From Candidatus Propionivibrio aalborgensis (GTDB taxonomy: Bacteria > Pseudomonadota > Gammaproteobacteria > Burkholderiales > Rhodocyclaceae): 42,131 nt of DNA. The translations under genes and the position numbers were made by a program. The stretch spans positions 1 through 42,131 of the forward strand of contig NZ_FLQY01000029.1 of the NCBI RefSeq assembly GCF_900089945.1, given 5' to 3'. The notes below the pieces were generated by a model. It ran no database searches, had not been told where the DNA came from, and was given only the letters and a program-made list of their open reading frames with translations. How positions within the stretch are numbered: position 1 is the stretch's first letter; the number at the start of each line of letters is the position of its first letter. Below, piece by piece: positions 8,370 to 15,758 of the stretch.

Positions 8370-8459
8370 ATGGGTGAGTTTCATTTGTACTGCCAGCGCG
8401 GCGAGGCGGAAAACCGGATCAAGGAAACCCAGCTCGACCTCTTCGCGGAACCTCGTTGA
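8370..8459 (+). pseudogene. Fragment of an IS1380-type transposase
   Basis: The residues GEFHLYCQRGEAENRIKETQ and then LDLFAEPR, followed by a stop, match the conserved RGxxENRIKExQxDLFA block of IS1380-family transposases. No upstream DDE portion and no clear terminal inverted repeats are present, so this is a deletion relic. The preceding 8338-8369 segment (GGATAGG and neighbours) could be an element end but was not matched to anything. Confidence 0.7.
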
Positions 8460-8525
8460 AACTGCCTTGAACACCAGTAACAACGCGCCTTAAGGCAGTT
8501 CCGCCGACTTCCTCGGTGGAATTTT
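8460..8525 (+). terminator. Inverted repeat plus terminator-like hairpin
   Basis: AACTGCCTT (8460-8468) and AAGGCAGTT (8492-8500) form a perfect 9-bp inverted repeat with a 23-base loop. Overlapping its right arm is a second hairpin, TTCCGCCGA (8499-8507), loop CTTCC, TCGGTGGAA (8513-8521; one G-U pair), followed by TTTT. The second has the form of an intrinsic terminator for plus-strand transcription, perhaps left from the degraded element. It lies just beyond the end of the minus-strand gene at 8530. Confidence 0.5.
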
Positions 8526-8529
8526 CGGG

Positions 8530-9123
8530 CTAGTTGCGGGGCGCAAGCCTTAGCCAGAGCTGCGCGTCGAACGGCACCATGACCGCGCCGGCTTTGCCGT
8601 TTGACGAGTATTGATCCGCCCTGCCGAACAGCACCTTCTCGAAGGATACGTTCAAGACGATGTACGGTGTGCCTTCGAATGCAATGGACAGGCGGCGAAG
8701 GAGTGCTGGATCGAGGAGAACTGCCGAGGCAAGCTTGGCCCGCTCAGCCGGTTTTGCCTTGGAAATGCGCGCTGCCCAGTCAGGCTTGCCAAGCGCGGAA
8801 TCTGCGATGGTTCGGGACAGCCAGGGATAGGCGACGGCTCTTCCGAGCGAGAGAGAGGAAAGCTCGGAAGAACTGGCGGGCCGGTTGCGCAGCCACTCGG
8901 AAACGATCCGATGGTAGGTTTGTTCGTCGATCTCGCAGCGTTCAAAAGCAGTGGTGTGTGGACGAAGCGAAGCGGACGACCACGAAGGATGCTCCTCGAT
9001 AAAAGGCGTGCAGGCAAATACAACACTCGGGCCGAAAACGAAGCCGGAAGTCAGGCAGACGCCTAGAACGAGGCGCGAGATGGCTGCGGTGGGCATATGG
9101 CAGTGTTCAGTTTGCGTTTTCAC
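8530..9123 (-). CDS. Exported protein of unknown function
   Basis: I do not recognise this 197-residue protein. It has a signal peptide (about residues 10-37, hydrophobic LVLGVCLTSGFVFGPSVVFA) followed directly by C38; VFAC is a poor lipobox, so secretion rather than lipidation is more likely. C38 and a second cysteine in FERCEID could form a disulfide. The middle (YHRIVSEWLRNRPASSSE, then repeated KPAERAKLASAVLLDPALLRR) is helical; the end is probably beta. The GTG at 9123 overlaps the dehydrogenase stop by 17 bases; ATG 9096 is the alternative and gives a cleaner signal peptide. It probably shares the dehydrogenase transcript. Confidence 0.6.
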   Translation of the reverse strand: MKTQTEHCHMPTAAISRLVLGVCLTSGFVFGPSVVFACTPFIEEHPSWSSASLRPHTTAFERCEIDEQTYHRIVSEWLRNRPASSSELSSLSLGRAVAYPWLSRTIADSALGKPDWAARISKAKPAERAKLASAVLLDPALLRRLSIAFEGTPYIVLNVSFEKVLFGRADQYSSNGKAGAVMVPFDAQLWLRLAPRN

Positions 9124-10294
9124 GAACCAGCAGGTGAGGGCCGAGGTCGGCCAGTGAGTTGCATCCCAGTTGCCCTAGAACGCGGTCCACTTCCGCGGTG
9201 AGCAGGCCGATGGCGTGACGTGCGCCGTCCTCTCCCCCGGCGGCAAGGCCATACAGCGGTGCAGTCCCGATCATTACCGCTTGTGCACCCAGGGCGATTG
9301 CCTTGACCACGTCGGTGCCGCGCCGGAACCCGCTATCGACGATGATGGCGAGTCGGTCGCCAACTGCGCCGGCAATATCGGGCAGCACTTCGATCGGCGA
9401 GATACAGCCATCGAGCTGCCGCCCACCGTGATTGGTGAGGACGATCCCGTCGCAACCCAGGTCGGCGGCTCGTTGCGCGTCAGCGACGTTCAGCACTCCC
9501 TTCAGGATCAGCTTTCTCGGCCACTCTTCGCGCAGCCACTTCAGATCGTCCCAGGTTACGTCGGGCACCAGCAATTGCGGCAGGTAGGCGACCCCTGCAC
9601 GGGCGCTACGTGCTTCCGGAGGCAGGGCTTCGAGGACATTCTCGAATCTCGGTACGCCGTGCGGGATGATTACATCCACAACCCATCGCGGGTGGCGCGC
9701 AATATCGGCGAGGTTGCGCAGCGTCAGTTTCCCCGGTGCACGATAGTTGCGCCGGTCCCATTCCCGGAATCCAAAGACATTTGCGTCTGACGTCACGACC
9801 AGTGCTTCGTATCCGGCGAGGCCCGCTCGACGAACAATGTCGCGAGCGATCGACCGGTCCTTCATGATGTAGAGCTGCATCCACAATCGCCCTCCCGTAT
9901 CTGCCGCGAGCTCCTCGATGCGAACATTCGAGAATGTGCTCAGGGTGAACGGGATGCCGGTGGCCATAGCGGTACGTGCAAGGGCTGAATCGCCACGATG
10001 ACACAGCATGCCATTCATGGCTGTCGGAGCAATGATCAACGGTGAGCGCGATTCCTGACCGAACAGCATGATGCGCTGGTGCCGAGCGGTGGTGTCCACC
10101 AGGGTGTCGGGTACCAGGCCGATTGCTTCAAATGCCGCGCGATTCCGGTGCAGGGTGACTTCGTCTTCAGCGCCGCACTCGACGTATTCGAATGCGAAAT
10201 GCGGGACGCGCCGACGTGCAATCGAGCGCAACTCCTCGATAGATAGTGCGCGACGGAAATCGGTACCGGTGTATAGCTTGCGCTGGAGCGCCAT
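9107..10294 (-). CDS. FMN-dependent 2-hydroxyacid dehydrogenase (lactate/mandelate dehydrogenase family)
   Basis: This 395-residue protein belongs to the glycolate oxidase/L-lactate dehydrogenase (quinone)/mandelate dehydrogenase family, which oxidises an S-2-hydroxyacid to a 2-oxoacid with FMN. Visible marks are IIAPTAMNGMLCHRGD near the FMN site, RLWMQLYIMKDR with the conserved substrate tyrosine, VVTSDANVFGFREWDRRN, KLILKGVL with the flavin-stabilising lysine, NHGGRQLDG with the catalytic histidine and arginine, and DSGFRRGTDVVKA binding FMN phosphate. The start is ATG 10294 (MALQRKLYTGTDFRRA); longer starts lead into a stretch that looks like intergenic debris. Lactate versus mandelate or another substrate is not decided by the sequence. 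No lactate permease or regulator is adjacent. Confidence 0.85.
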   Translation of the reverse strand: MALQRKLYTGTDFRRALSIEELRSIARRRVPHFAFEYVECGAEDEVTLHRNRAAFEAIGLVPDTLVDTTARHQRIMLFGQESRSPLIIAPTAMNGMLCHRGDSALARTAMATGIPFTLSTFSNVRIEELAADTGGRLWMQLYIMKDRSIARDIVRRAGLAGYEALVVTSDANVFGFREWDRRNYRAPGKLTLRNLADIARHPRWVVDVIIPHGVPRFENVLEALPPEARSARAGVAYLPQLLVPDVTWDDLKWLREEWPRKLILKGVLNVADAQRAADLGCDGIVLTNHGGRQLDGCISPIEVLPDIAGAVGDRLAIIVDSGFRRGTDVVKAIALGAQAVMIGTAPLYGLAAGGEDGARHAIGLLTAEVDRVLGQLGCNSLADLGPHLLVRENAN

Positions 10295-10632
10295 GTTGGC
10301 GACCTGTCGTATGAAAGGGTTACCACGCAATCGTACATTTGAATGCGAAATAAGTGGCCACACTTTTGTCAGACGGCCAAGAACTCCAAAAGCAAGCGTG
10401 GTTCGCGCGTGATGTTTCCGGTATATTTCTCATAGCAATGCTTGGTGGCGAACTTCCAGGGCGAGCCTTGGCATTGACCACCGAAGCAAATTGATTGAGG
10501 TCAGGGAAATATGTCAGGACAAGCAACTAACCGTGAGCATTCGGTCCGTGGAATCCACTCCGTCATGGCATGGCGCGAACAGTTGGTTTTCGGTTTCCTT
10601 ACGCAGGCATGTCCAGACCTCGGAACTGCGCC
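10295..10632. other. 338-bp gap with a possible coding relic
   Basis: There is no intact gene here. On the minus strand, about 10371-10480 holds a stop-bounded stretch reading GSPWKFATKHCYEKYTGN and ending REPRLLLEFLAV before a stop, which reads like the tail of a real protein or mobile element rather than random sequence. I could not identify it. It should also contain promoters for the divergent dehydrogenase and protein-E-like genes, but no convincing -35/-10 pair was found. Confidence 0.35.
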
Positions 10633-11055
10633 ATGATTGGATCGGCTTTTCCCCAAAAAATTGTGCGGCGAGCATTCTGCGTGCTGGCCTCGTTTCTGCT
10701 CGCCGGCAGTGTGCAGGCGGAATGGTCCCAACTCGGCAGGACGGATACGTTTCGCCTCTATCTGGACCAGAAATTGATTCAGAAAAGCGGCGATTTCGTG
10801 CAGGTGTGGCAACTGATGGATTTTACGGTCGCGCAGTGGGCGGATGCGCGGACAGCGGTCGGCTCAATCAAGAATCTGATCGAGTATGACTGTACCCAGC
10901 CACGTTTACGAACGCTTGCCGCCGAGGCCTATACCGAACAGATGGGGGCCGGCCGGCTGGTGGCGAATGAGCGATTGTCGGACCCGCTATGGGAGAACGT
11001 TGCACCCGGAAGTACTGCCGAACAGATACGGAAAATCGCCTGCGGGAAGAAGTAG
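10633..11055 (+). CDS. Exported protein of the surface-adhesin protein E family
   Basis: This 140-residue protein has a signal peptide (IVRRAFCVLASFLLAGSVQA, cleavage before EWSQLG). The mature part follows the Adhesin_E pattern: tryptophan start, FRLYLDQKLIQKSGDFVQVW, a central LIEYDCTQPRLRTL with one cysteine, EQMGAGRLV, and a terminal IRKIACGKK with the second cysteine, likely disulfide-bonded to the first. The family is named after the Haemophilus adhesin, but most members in betaproteobacteria have no tested role and may be periplasmic. The start is ATG 10633; upstream in-frame starts would put a charged extension before the signal peptide. It converges with the c-di-GMP gene, with an 80-base gap. 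Confidence 0.72.
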   Translation: MIGSAFPQKIVRRAFCVLASFLLAGSVQAEWSQLGRTDTFRLYLDQKLIQKSGDFVQVWQLMDFTVAQWADARTAVGSIKNLIEYDCTQPRLRTLAAEAYTEQMGAGRLVANERLSDPLWENVAPGSTAEQIRKIACGKK

Positions 11056-11135
11056 AACGCCGTGTGCCATCCAGGGATCGGTTTCGGCAAGTCCGTTCCT
11101 GCAGTCAACGTCATTGAGCAAAAACGACCGCGCGA

Positions 11136-13229
11136 TCACGCTTGATTTGCAAATGCTTCAAAGTCTTCCAGGGGCAGTGGGCGGCTGAAGAAGTAGCCCT
11201 GGTAGGCGTGGCAGCCTGAAGCCGCCAGAAAGTCTTTCTGCGCCTCTGTTTCGACACCCTCGGCGATCACCCCCAGCCCCAGGCTCTGGGAAAGCGCCAC
11301 GATGGTTCGCGCAATGGCGGCGTCGTTGGGGTCGCTGAGCACATCACGAACGAACGACTGGTCGATCTTCAACTGATCCAGCGGCAGGCGTCTCAGGTAG
11401 GAGAGCGAGGAAAAGCCGGTGCCGAAATCATCGAGAGCGAAACTGACGCCTCTGGCTTTCAACAGAAACATCTTCTCAACGATTCCCTCGACGTCGGATA
11501 CGAACAGGCTTTCGGTCAGCTCAAGTTTCAATCGTTGCGGATTGGCGCCCGTTTGCTCGAGTACCGCCAACACTTGGTCGACGAAGTCGTCGGCGTGGAA
11601 CTGGCGCGCGCTGACGTTGACGGCCACCGTCAAGTTCGTCATCTGCGGAACGGCTGACCAGACTGCCAGTTGGGCGCACGCTGTTTCCAGAACCCAGCGA
11701 CCTAGCGGCACGATCAGACCGGTATCCTCGGCCAGGCGAATGAACTCAAGGGGGGGCACCAGGCCACGTTCGGGATGTTGCCAGCGCACCAGGACTTCGG
11801 CCCCCGTCACGCGGCCATCGTCAAGCATCTGGGCCTGGTAGTGCAGCAGGAATTGGCTATCGACGAGTGCTCGACGCAAATCGTTTTCCAGAGCGGCCCG
11901 TTCTTTCACCGCCGACTCCAGTGCGGGATCATAGAAGCGGGCTGCATTGCGGCCGGCCGTCTTCGACTCGTACATGGCCAGATCGGCCTGCTTCATCAGA
12001 CTATCGACGGTTGATGAATCGTTCAGGAACAGGGTGATGCCAATACTTGCCGTGCAATGGTGGGGAATTTCGCCCAGCGTGTAAGGCTGATTGAGCGAAG
12101 CAAGAATCTTTTCAGCGACCGTTTCAATCGCTGTTGCGGCCTGGGTCTCGATCGCACTCAGCCCGGCAAGCACGACCACGAATTCATCACCGCCCAGGCG
12201 CGCCACGGTGTCGCCTTCGCGCACGCACAGCATCAGACGCCAGGCTACCTGTTTCAGCAACTGGTCGCCCATGTCATGCCCGAGCGTGTCGTTGAGCGTC
12301 TTGAAATTATCCAGATCGATGAACAGCAATGCACCATGACAGCCCGTTCGCGAACTGACGGCAATGGTCTGTTGCAGCCGATCCTGCAGGAGCGTTCGGT
12401 TGGGCAGCCCCGTGAGCTGGTCAAAGTAGGCCAGATCCTGAATGCGTTCTTCGGCTTTTCTTCGCCCGGTGATGTCTTCGGCCGACGACAAGGTTCCCGT
12501 GATTGCCCCAGCTTCATCGCGAATCAGCCTGTTGTTCCAGGCGATCGTCAGTTCCTGCCCCGAGGCATTGATGATGCGGTTCTCGTAGTGCTCCAAGAGC
12601 TGCGTTTCTCCAGCCATCAGCGTGTCGAAGACTTGGTGTATTTCAGCGCGCTTGTCCGCCGGAACGAAATTGTCAAACCAGGACATTCCGAGCAGCGCGC
12701 TTTCGCTCTTGCCCAGCAACTGCGCGCCTTTCCTGTTGATCATCATGATCCGGCCTTCGCTATCGAGGGCCATGAGCATGACGCCGGCAATGTCAAGGTA
12801 GCGCTGTGCCGTATCGCGCTCCCTGGTCAGGTCGGCGTTCCGTATCTCGATCTGGTATTCGAGTTCGTGTTCGCGAGATTCGAGGATCCGGCGCTGTCGC
12901 CGCTCGTCCAGGATGATCGCCAGCATGAAGAGGAAATTGCGAATATGGTCAATATAGGGTTCAAAGGCCCCCATGTACTTGACCTTGAAAACAAGTTCGC
13001 CAAGGTTGCTGGAGCCGCATGCAAGAAGAAAGCGCTCGGGGGCGCCATCAGGGCTCGAAGATCCGGCATGGAATTCAACGAACCCGACTCCCGGAATATC
13101 GGACAGCCCTTCGAGAACGAAGGGAATGATCGCATCGTCCGGAAGCGAGGCAACGACACTCTGCATCAGCAAGAGCTGACCCAGCACTTGCACATCCACA
13201 CCAGAACTTGCCGGTATCCGGGAACTCAT
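11136..13229 (-). CDS. GAF-like/PAS/GGDEF/EAL cyclic-di-GMP protein
   Basis: This is a hybrid protein of about 697 residues. The N-terminal 110 residues look like a divergent GAF-type sensor, followed by a coiled coil (LDERRQRRILESREHELEYQ), a PAS domain (about 140-260) and then GGDEF (about 275-430). GGDEF is intact (ARLGGDEF) and has an RxxD inhibitory site, REGD, five residues upstream, so cyclase activity with product inhibition is expected. The EAL domain (450-690) reads EVL in place of EAL but keeps the metal glutamate, NVSARQF, DDFGTGFSS, LKID and AEGVET, so phosphodiesterase activity is plausible. No membrane segment is seen. The start is ATG 13229; TTG 13238, whose TTGA overlaps the upstream MEDS stop, is equally possible. 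It is paired with that sensor gene. Confidence 0.9.
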   Translation of the reverse strand: MSSRIPASSGVDVQVLGQLLLMQSVVASLPDDAIIPFVLEGLSDIPGVGFVEFHAGSSSPDGAPERFLLACGSSNLGELVFKVKYMGAFEPYIDHIRNFLFMLAIILDERRQRRILESREHELEYQIEIRNADLTRERDTAQRYLDIAGVMLMALDSEGRIMMINRKGAQLLGKSESALLGMSWFDNFVPADKRAEIHQVFDTLMAGETQLLEHYENRIINASGQELTIAWNNRLIRDEAGAITGTLSSAEDITGRRKAEERIQDLAYFDQLTGLPNRTLLQDRLQQTIAVSSRTGCHGALLFIDLDNFKTLNDTLGHDMGDQLLKQVAWRLMLCVREGDTVARLGGDEFVVVLAGLSAIETQAATAIETVAEKILASLNQPYTLGEIPHHCTASIGITLFLNDSSTVDSLMKQADLAMYESKTAGRNAARFYDPALESAVKERAALENDLRRALVDSQFLLHYQAQMLDDGRVTGAEVLVRWQHPERGLVPPLEFIRLAEDTGLIVPLGRWVLETACAQLAVWSAVPQMTNLTVAVNVSARQFHADDFVDQVLAVLEQTGANPQRLKLELTESLFVSDVEGIVEKMFLLKARGVSFALDDFGTGFSSLSYLRRLPLDQLKIDQSFVRDVLSDPNDAAIARTIVALSQSLGLGVIAEGVETEAQKDFLAASGCHAYQGYFFSRPLPLEDFEAFANQA

Positions 13230-13234
13230 GAGCG

Positions 13235-13855
13235 TCAATGATTGCGTGTGAGGAATTCGTCCGGTTGGATGTAGCAGGGGTTGCGAACCACGGCACCACG
13301 GATCACCATCATCGGGTGGACTTTAAGAATCTTCATGAGCGTTGCGCCATCGAAGGTGTTGGCGTCGTACTGACAGACGGCGGTTACCGGGTGTTCCTTC
13401 AGCAACAGGCTGACGCGGGATTCGTACTCCAGCAGACGCGAACCACCCGGTATGTGCTGGACCTCGGCAGACATCTCGCCGATGACGCGACAGGCAGGAA
13501 AGCCGTTGGTGACCGAATCTTCCTGGAACTGACGCAACAAACCGATCATCCGGTCCGGGTCGAAGAGGCCGCCCTGAAAATAGACGTCACTCGCGGCGGT
13601 GCATGAGAAGGCTCCGGATTCCTGGAGGCCATCGCTCGACAGGCTATGTTTGGCGAGGTGCCTGGCCAGGTGCGCTCGGTCGAGATTGTCAGTGAAGCAG
13701 GCGACCCGCTCTCCCGCGACGAGTCCACTGCGCAGAAATTCGAGCAGCGATTTCAAGCGCTCTTCGTCATGGTTGAAGATTTGGCAGACGTGCATCCCGG
13801 CGGGGAAAATTTGCTTGGTGAATCCGAGCGAAATCGTATGCGGTTCGTGTGACAT
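13235..13855 (-). CDS. MEDS (DcmR-like) sensory protein
   Basis: This 206-residue protein matches the MEDS domain (methanogen/methylotroph, DcmR sensory domain). It shows HVCQIFNHDEERLKSLLEFL with a GLVAGERVACFTDN turn near the start, SDVYFQGGLFDPDRMIGLLR in the middle, and CQYDANTFDGATLMKILKVH before MMVIRGAVVRNP. MEDS domains are thought to sense small, possibly halogenated or hydrocarbon ligands; in DcmR the domain responds to dichloromethane. No DNA-binding or output domain is attached, so the downstream overlapping GGDEF/EAL protein is the natural output partner. A perfect 9-bp inverted repeat lies upstream. Confidence 0.78.
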   Translation of the reverse strand: MSHEPHTISLGFTKQIFPAGMHVCQIFNHDEERLKSLLEFLRSGLVAGERVACFTDNLDRAHLARHLAKHSLSSDGLQESGAFSCTAASDVYFQGGLFDPDRMIGLLRQFQEDSVTNGFPACRVIGEMSAEVQHIPGGSRLLEYESRVSLLLKEHPVTAVCQYDANTFDGATLMKILKVHPMMVIRGAVVRNPCYIQPDEFLTRNH

Positions 13856-13916
13856 GAGCGACCCCTTCGCAAAGCCTGACTATCAAACTTACGTCTTGGG
13901 ATACTGTGCCTCGCAG

Positions 13917-13968
13917 ATGCCGCTCCGGTATAGCCAGCGGACGGGAAATCGCTTTGTCCGAGCGGCAT
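13917..13968. repeat. Inverted repeat upstream of the MEDS gene
   Basis: ATGCCGCTC (13917-13925) and GAGCGGCAT (13960-13968) are perfect 9-bp arms 34 bases apart, in the 140-bp gap between the ends of ccmI and the MEDS gene. There is no T-run on the minus strand, so a terminator for ccmI is unlikely; a regulator-binding site or leader hairpin for the MEDS transcript is possible. Confidence 0.4.
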
Positions 13969-13995
13969 GCGAAGGCTCAGTCTAGCAGAGTTGGC

Positions 13996-15237
13996 TCAGG
14001 GCTGAATCTGATCAATCACCAGCTTGATGTTCTTGCTGCCGGGTTTGACGCCCTTGATACTGCCAAAGAGGTCGCCGCTTGAGCTTTGCGCTTTTCCGGC
14101 TTTGGCCACGCGCGCTTCGACGCTGACTGTCTTGAACCCGGAAATCTTCTTCCCGCCCGGCAAGGCCATTGAATCGTCGAAACGGAATTTGAGCGGCAGG
14201 TCGGCAAGCTGTGCGCGCACCACCGCCAGCGGCATGCGCGACCCTTCTTCGGCTCGCGCAAAAACGAAGAGCAGATCGCCGGGTTTGGCCTGCGCGGCAA
14301 TCTTGCTGCTGATCGTCACCACACCGCTGATGCTTTCCGCAGGGATGGCATTAGGGCCGGTCGTGGTTATTCCTGGCGGCTTACCGCCGCTCTGTGCGTC
14401 GATTTCGCGCGCCTTGGCCACTGCCAATTCCAGCGACTGCGCCTCTTCCGAGCCAGGTTCGAGTTGTTGCAGCAGACGCTCCCAGTATCGGGCCACGGCG
14501 GAAAAATCCCTGCGCTCTGAGGCCGCCGCACCCGCCAGGAACAGCGCCTGCGGTTCGTTCGGGTCAATCTCCAGCGCGCGGGAAAGCAACTTGTCGGGTT
14601 GGCCCGCTAAGCTGCCACCATTGGCTTGCGCCAATACTTCGGCATAATCGGCCAGCAAGCTGGGGTCAGCATCGACCAGTGCGCCGCCGTGACTGTAGGC
14701 CTCGGCCGATTCGGAAAAACGGCCCAGGACCTTGTAGGAACGGGCGAGCATGACCCACCCTTTGGTGTCATCCGGGTTCTGCTTGAGCTTTTCGACCAAT
14801 TTGCCAAGCATCGCTTCGATCTGCTGTGGCCCGATTTGCGTCTGCGTCTGCGTCTGCGTTTGCGTCGGATCGAGCGCCTGCGGATTGCCGAGGATCAGAT
14901 AACCGGCCGTCGCGGCCAGCGGAAGCGCGATGAGCAAGGCCAGCGCGGTCTGGCGTCCGCCGCTCTTCGCCTGTGGCACCGTCTCGGGATGAACCTCGTC
15001 GAGCAGACGGCGCTGCAGTTCGCTTTTTGCCTGTTTCAGATCAGCGTCGGTGAGAATTCCTTCATCGTGGTCGCGTTCGAGTTCGCGCATCTGGTCACGA
15101 AAAATGTCCAGATTGGCTTCACCTCGATTGACCGTCTTTGCCGGCTTGGGGGTACGCCAAAGCGGCAACAACAGAATGCCCAGGACGACGAGGACGAGCA
15201 GCGCCGAGGCCAGGATGAAACCAGTCGTGGAAGTCAT
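13996..15237 (-). CDS. ccmI: Cytochrome c maturation protein CcmI
   Basis: This 413-residue protein is the apocytochrome chaperone of Ccm system I. It holds the C-terminal helix of unfolded apocytochrome c and passes it to CcmF/CcmH. It has an N-terminal membrane helix (FILASALLVLVVLGILLLPL), a cytoplasmic leucine-zipper-like stretch (LDIFRDQMRELERDHDEGIL), a second helix (ALALLIALPLAATAGYLIL), then a periplasmic TPR region (about 150-270) and a C-terminal beta domain. A run of Thr-Gln repeats sits between the second helix and the TPRs. It starts at ATG 15237, overlapping the ccmH stop by four bases, and ends the ccm operon. Confidence 0.92.
   Translation of the reverse strand: MTSTTGFILASALLVLVVLGILLLPLWRTPKPAKTVNRGEANLDIFRDQMRELERDHDEGILTDADLKQAKSELQRRLLDEVHPETVPQAKSGGRQTALALLIALPLAATAGYLILGNPQALDPTQTQTQTQTQIGPQQIEAMLGKLVEKLKQNPDDTKGWVMLARSYKVLGRFSESAEAYSHGGALVDADPSLLADYAEVLAQANGGSLAGQPDKLLSRALEIDPNEPQALFLAGAAASERRDFSAVARYWERLLQQLEPGSEEAQSLELAVAKAREIDAQSGGKPPGITTTGPNAIPAESISGVVTISSKIAAQAKPGDLLFVFARAEEGSRMPLAVVRAQLADLPLKFRFDDSMALPGGKKISGFKTVSVEARVAKAGKAQSSSGDLFGSIKGVKPGSKNIKLVIDQIQP
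14835..14864. repeat. Hexanucleotide tandem repeat inside ccmI
   Basis: Five tandem units of T(T/C)TGCG on the plus strand encode a Thr-Gln dipeptide array in the linker between the second membrane helix and the TPR domain of CcmI. Because the unit is six bases, copy-number change would keep the frame. Confidence 0.85.
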
Positions 15238-15758
15238 TTCGGCGGTTCTTCGATATTGAGCAGGCTGTCGGCCTGATCCTGTTCTTCCGCACTGAGCGGC
15301 GAGTCTATGATGGCCTTGTTACGGCGGCGCAGATAAACAAAGAGTGAGCCGATGGCGCCGACGAGGAGCAGCGCCGGACCAAACCACAAAAGCAGGGTTG
15401 TTCCCTTGAGCGGCGGACGGTAACGCACGAAGTCGCCGTAGCGGCTGACCATGAAATCCATGATCTCGCCGTCGCTCTTGCCGTCCTTGATCAGCGTACG
15501 AATCTCGCGACGAAGGTCGTTCGCCAGTTCGGCGTGGGAGCCGGACAAGGATTCGTTCTGGCAGACCAGACAGCGCAATTCAGAGGAAATCGCCACCATG
15601 CGCTTTTCGGCGACCTCATCCTCGGCGAGTGGCGTAGCTTCCTTGGAAAAAACCGGATTTACCACAGAGACACAGAGAACACAGAGAAGAGCAAAGTAGA
15701 AACCAGCCGAGAAATATTCTCTGCCCTTATGTGGCTCCTTGGAGAAAGATGCGTTCAT
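15234..15758 (-). CDS. ccmH: Cytochrome c maturation protein CcmH
   Basis: This 174-residue protein (single-domain CcmH/CycL) is the thioredoxin-like reductant of apocytochrome c haem-binding cysteines. The active motif is LRCLVCQNES with C63 and C66; one membrane helix near 120-145 (LLLWFGPALLLVGAIGSLFVYL) anchors it facing the periplasm. The N-terminus is odd: residues 12-38 form a signal peptide (core FALLCVLCVSVV) encoded by a dispersed ACAGAGA-type repeat, after which the ordinary mature sequence KEATPLAED begins. ATG 15758 overlaps the ccmG stop (ATGA) and has GGAG 8 bases upstream. The two leader cysteines are unusual for this protein. Confidence 0.93.
   Translation of the reverse strand: MNASFSKEPHKGREYFSAGFYFALLCVLCVSVVNPVFSKEATPLAEDEVAEKRMVAISSELRCLVCQNESLSGSHAELANDLRREIRTLIKDGKSDGEIMDFMVSRYGDFVRYRPPLKGTTLLLWFGPALLLVGAIGSLFVYLRRRNKAIIDSPLSAEEQDQADSLLNIEEPPK
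15661..15692. repeat. Dispersed ACAGAGA-type repeat within the ccmH leader
   Basis: The plus strand carries three ACAGAGA units (15664-15670, 15672-15678, 15681-15687) in the context ACCACAGAGACACAGAGA. This is the form of a dispersed intergenic repeat seen in many environmental bacterial genomes, where it is often mistranslated as HRDTENTE-type peptides. Here its complement encodes the hydrophobic core of the CcmH signal peptide. Confidence 0.65.

Noticed and set aside
8226-8459. 77-codon open frame as a real small gene
   Set aside because: Its first half is an MFS fragment and its second half an IS1380 transposase fragment, so it is a chance fusion of relics.
12057-13241. 394-codon open frame on the plus strand opposite the c-di-GMP gene
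   Set aside because: The minus-strand frame has clear PAS, GGDEF and EAL motifs; the plus frame has no domain and arises from high-GC antisense bias.
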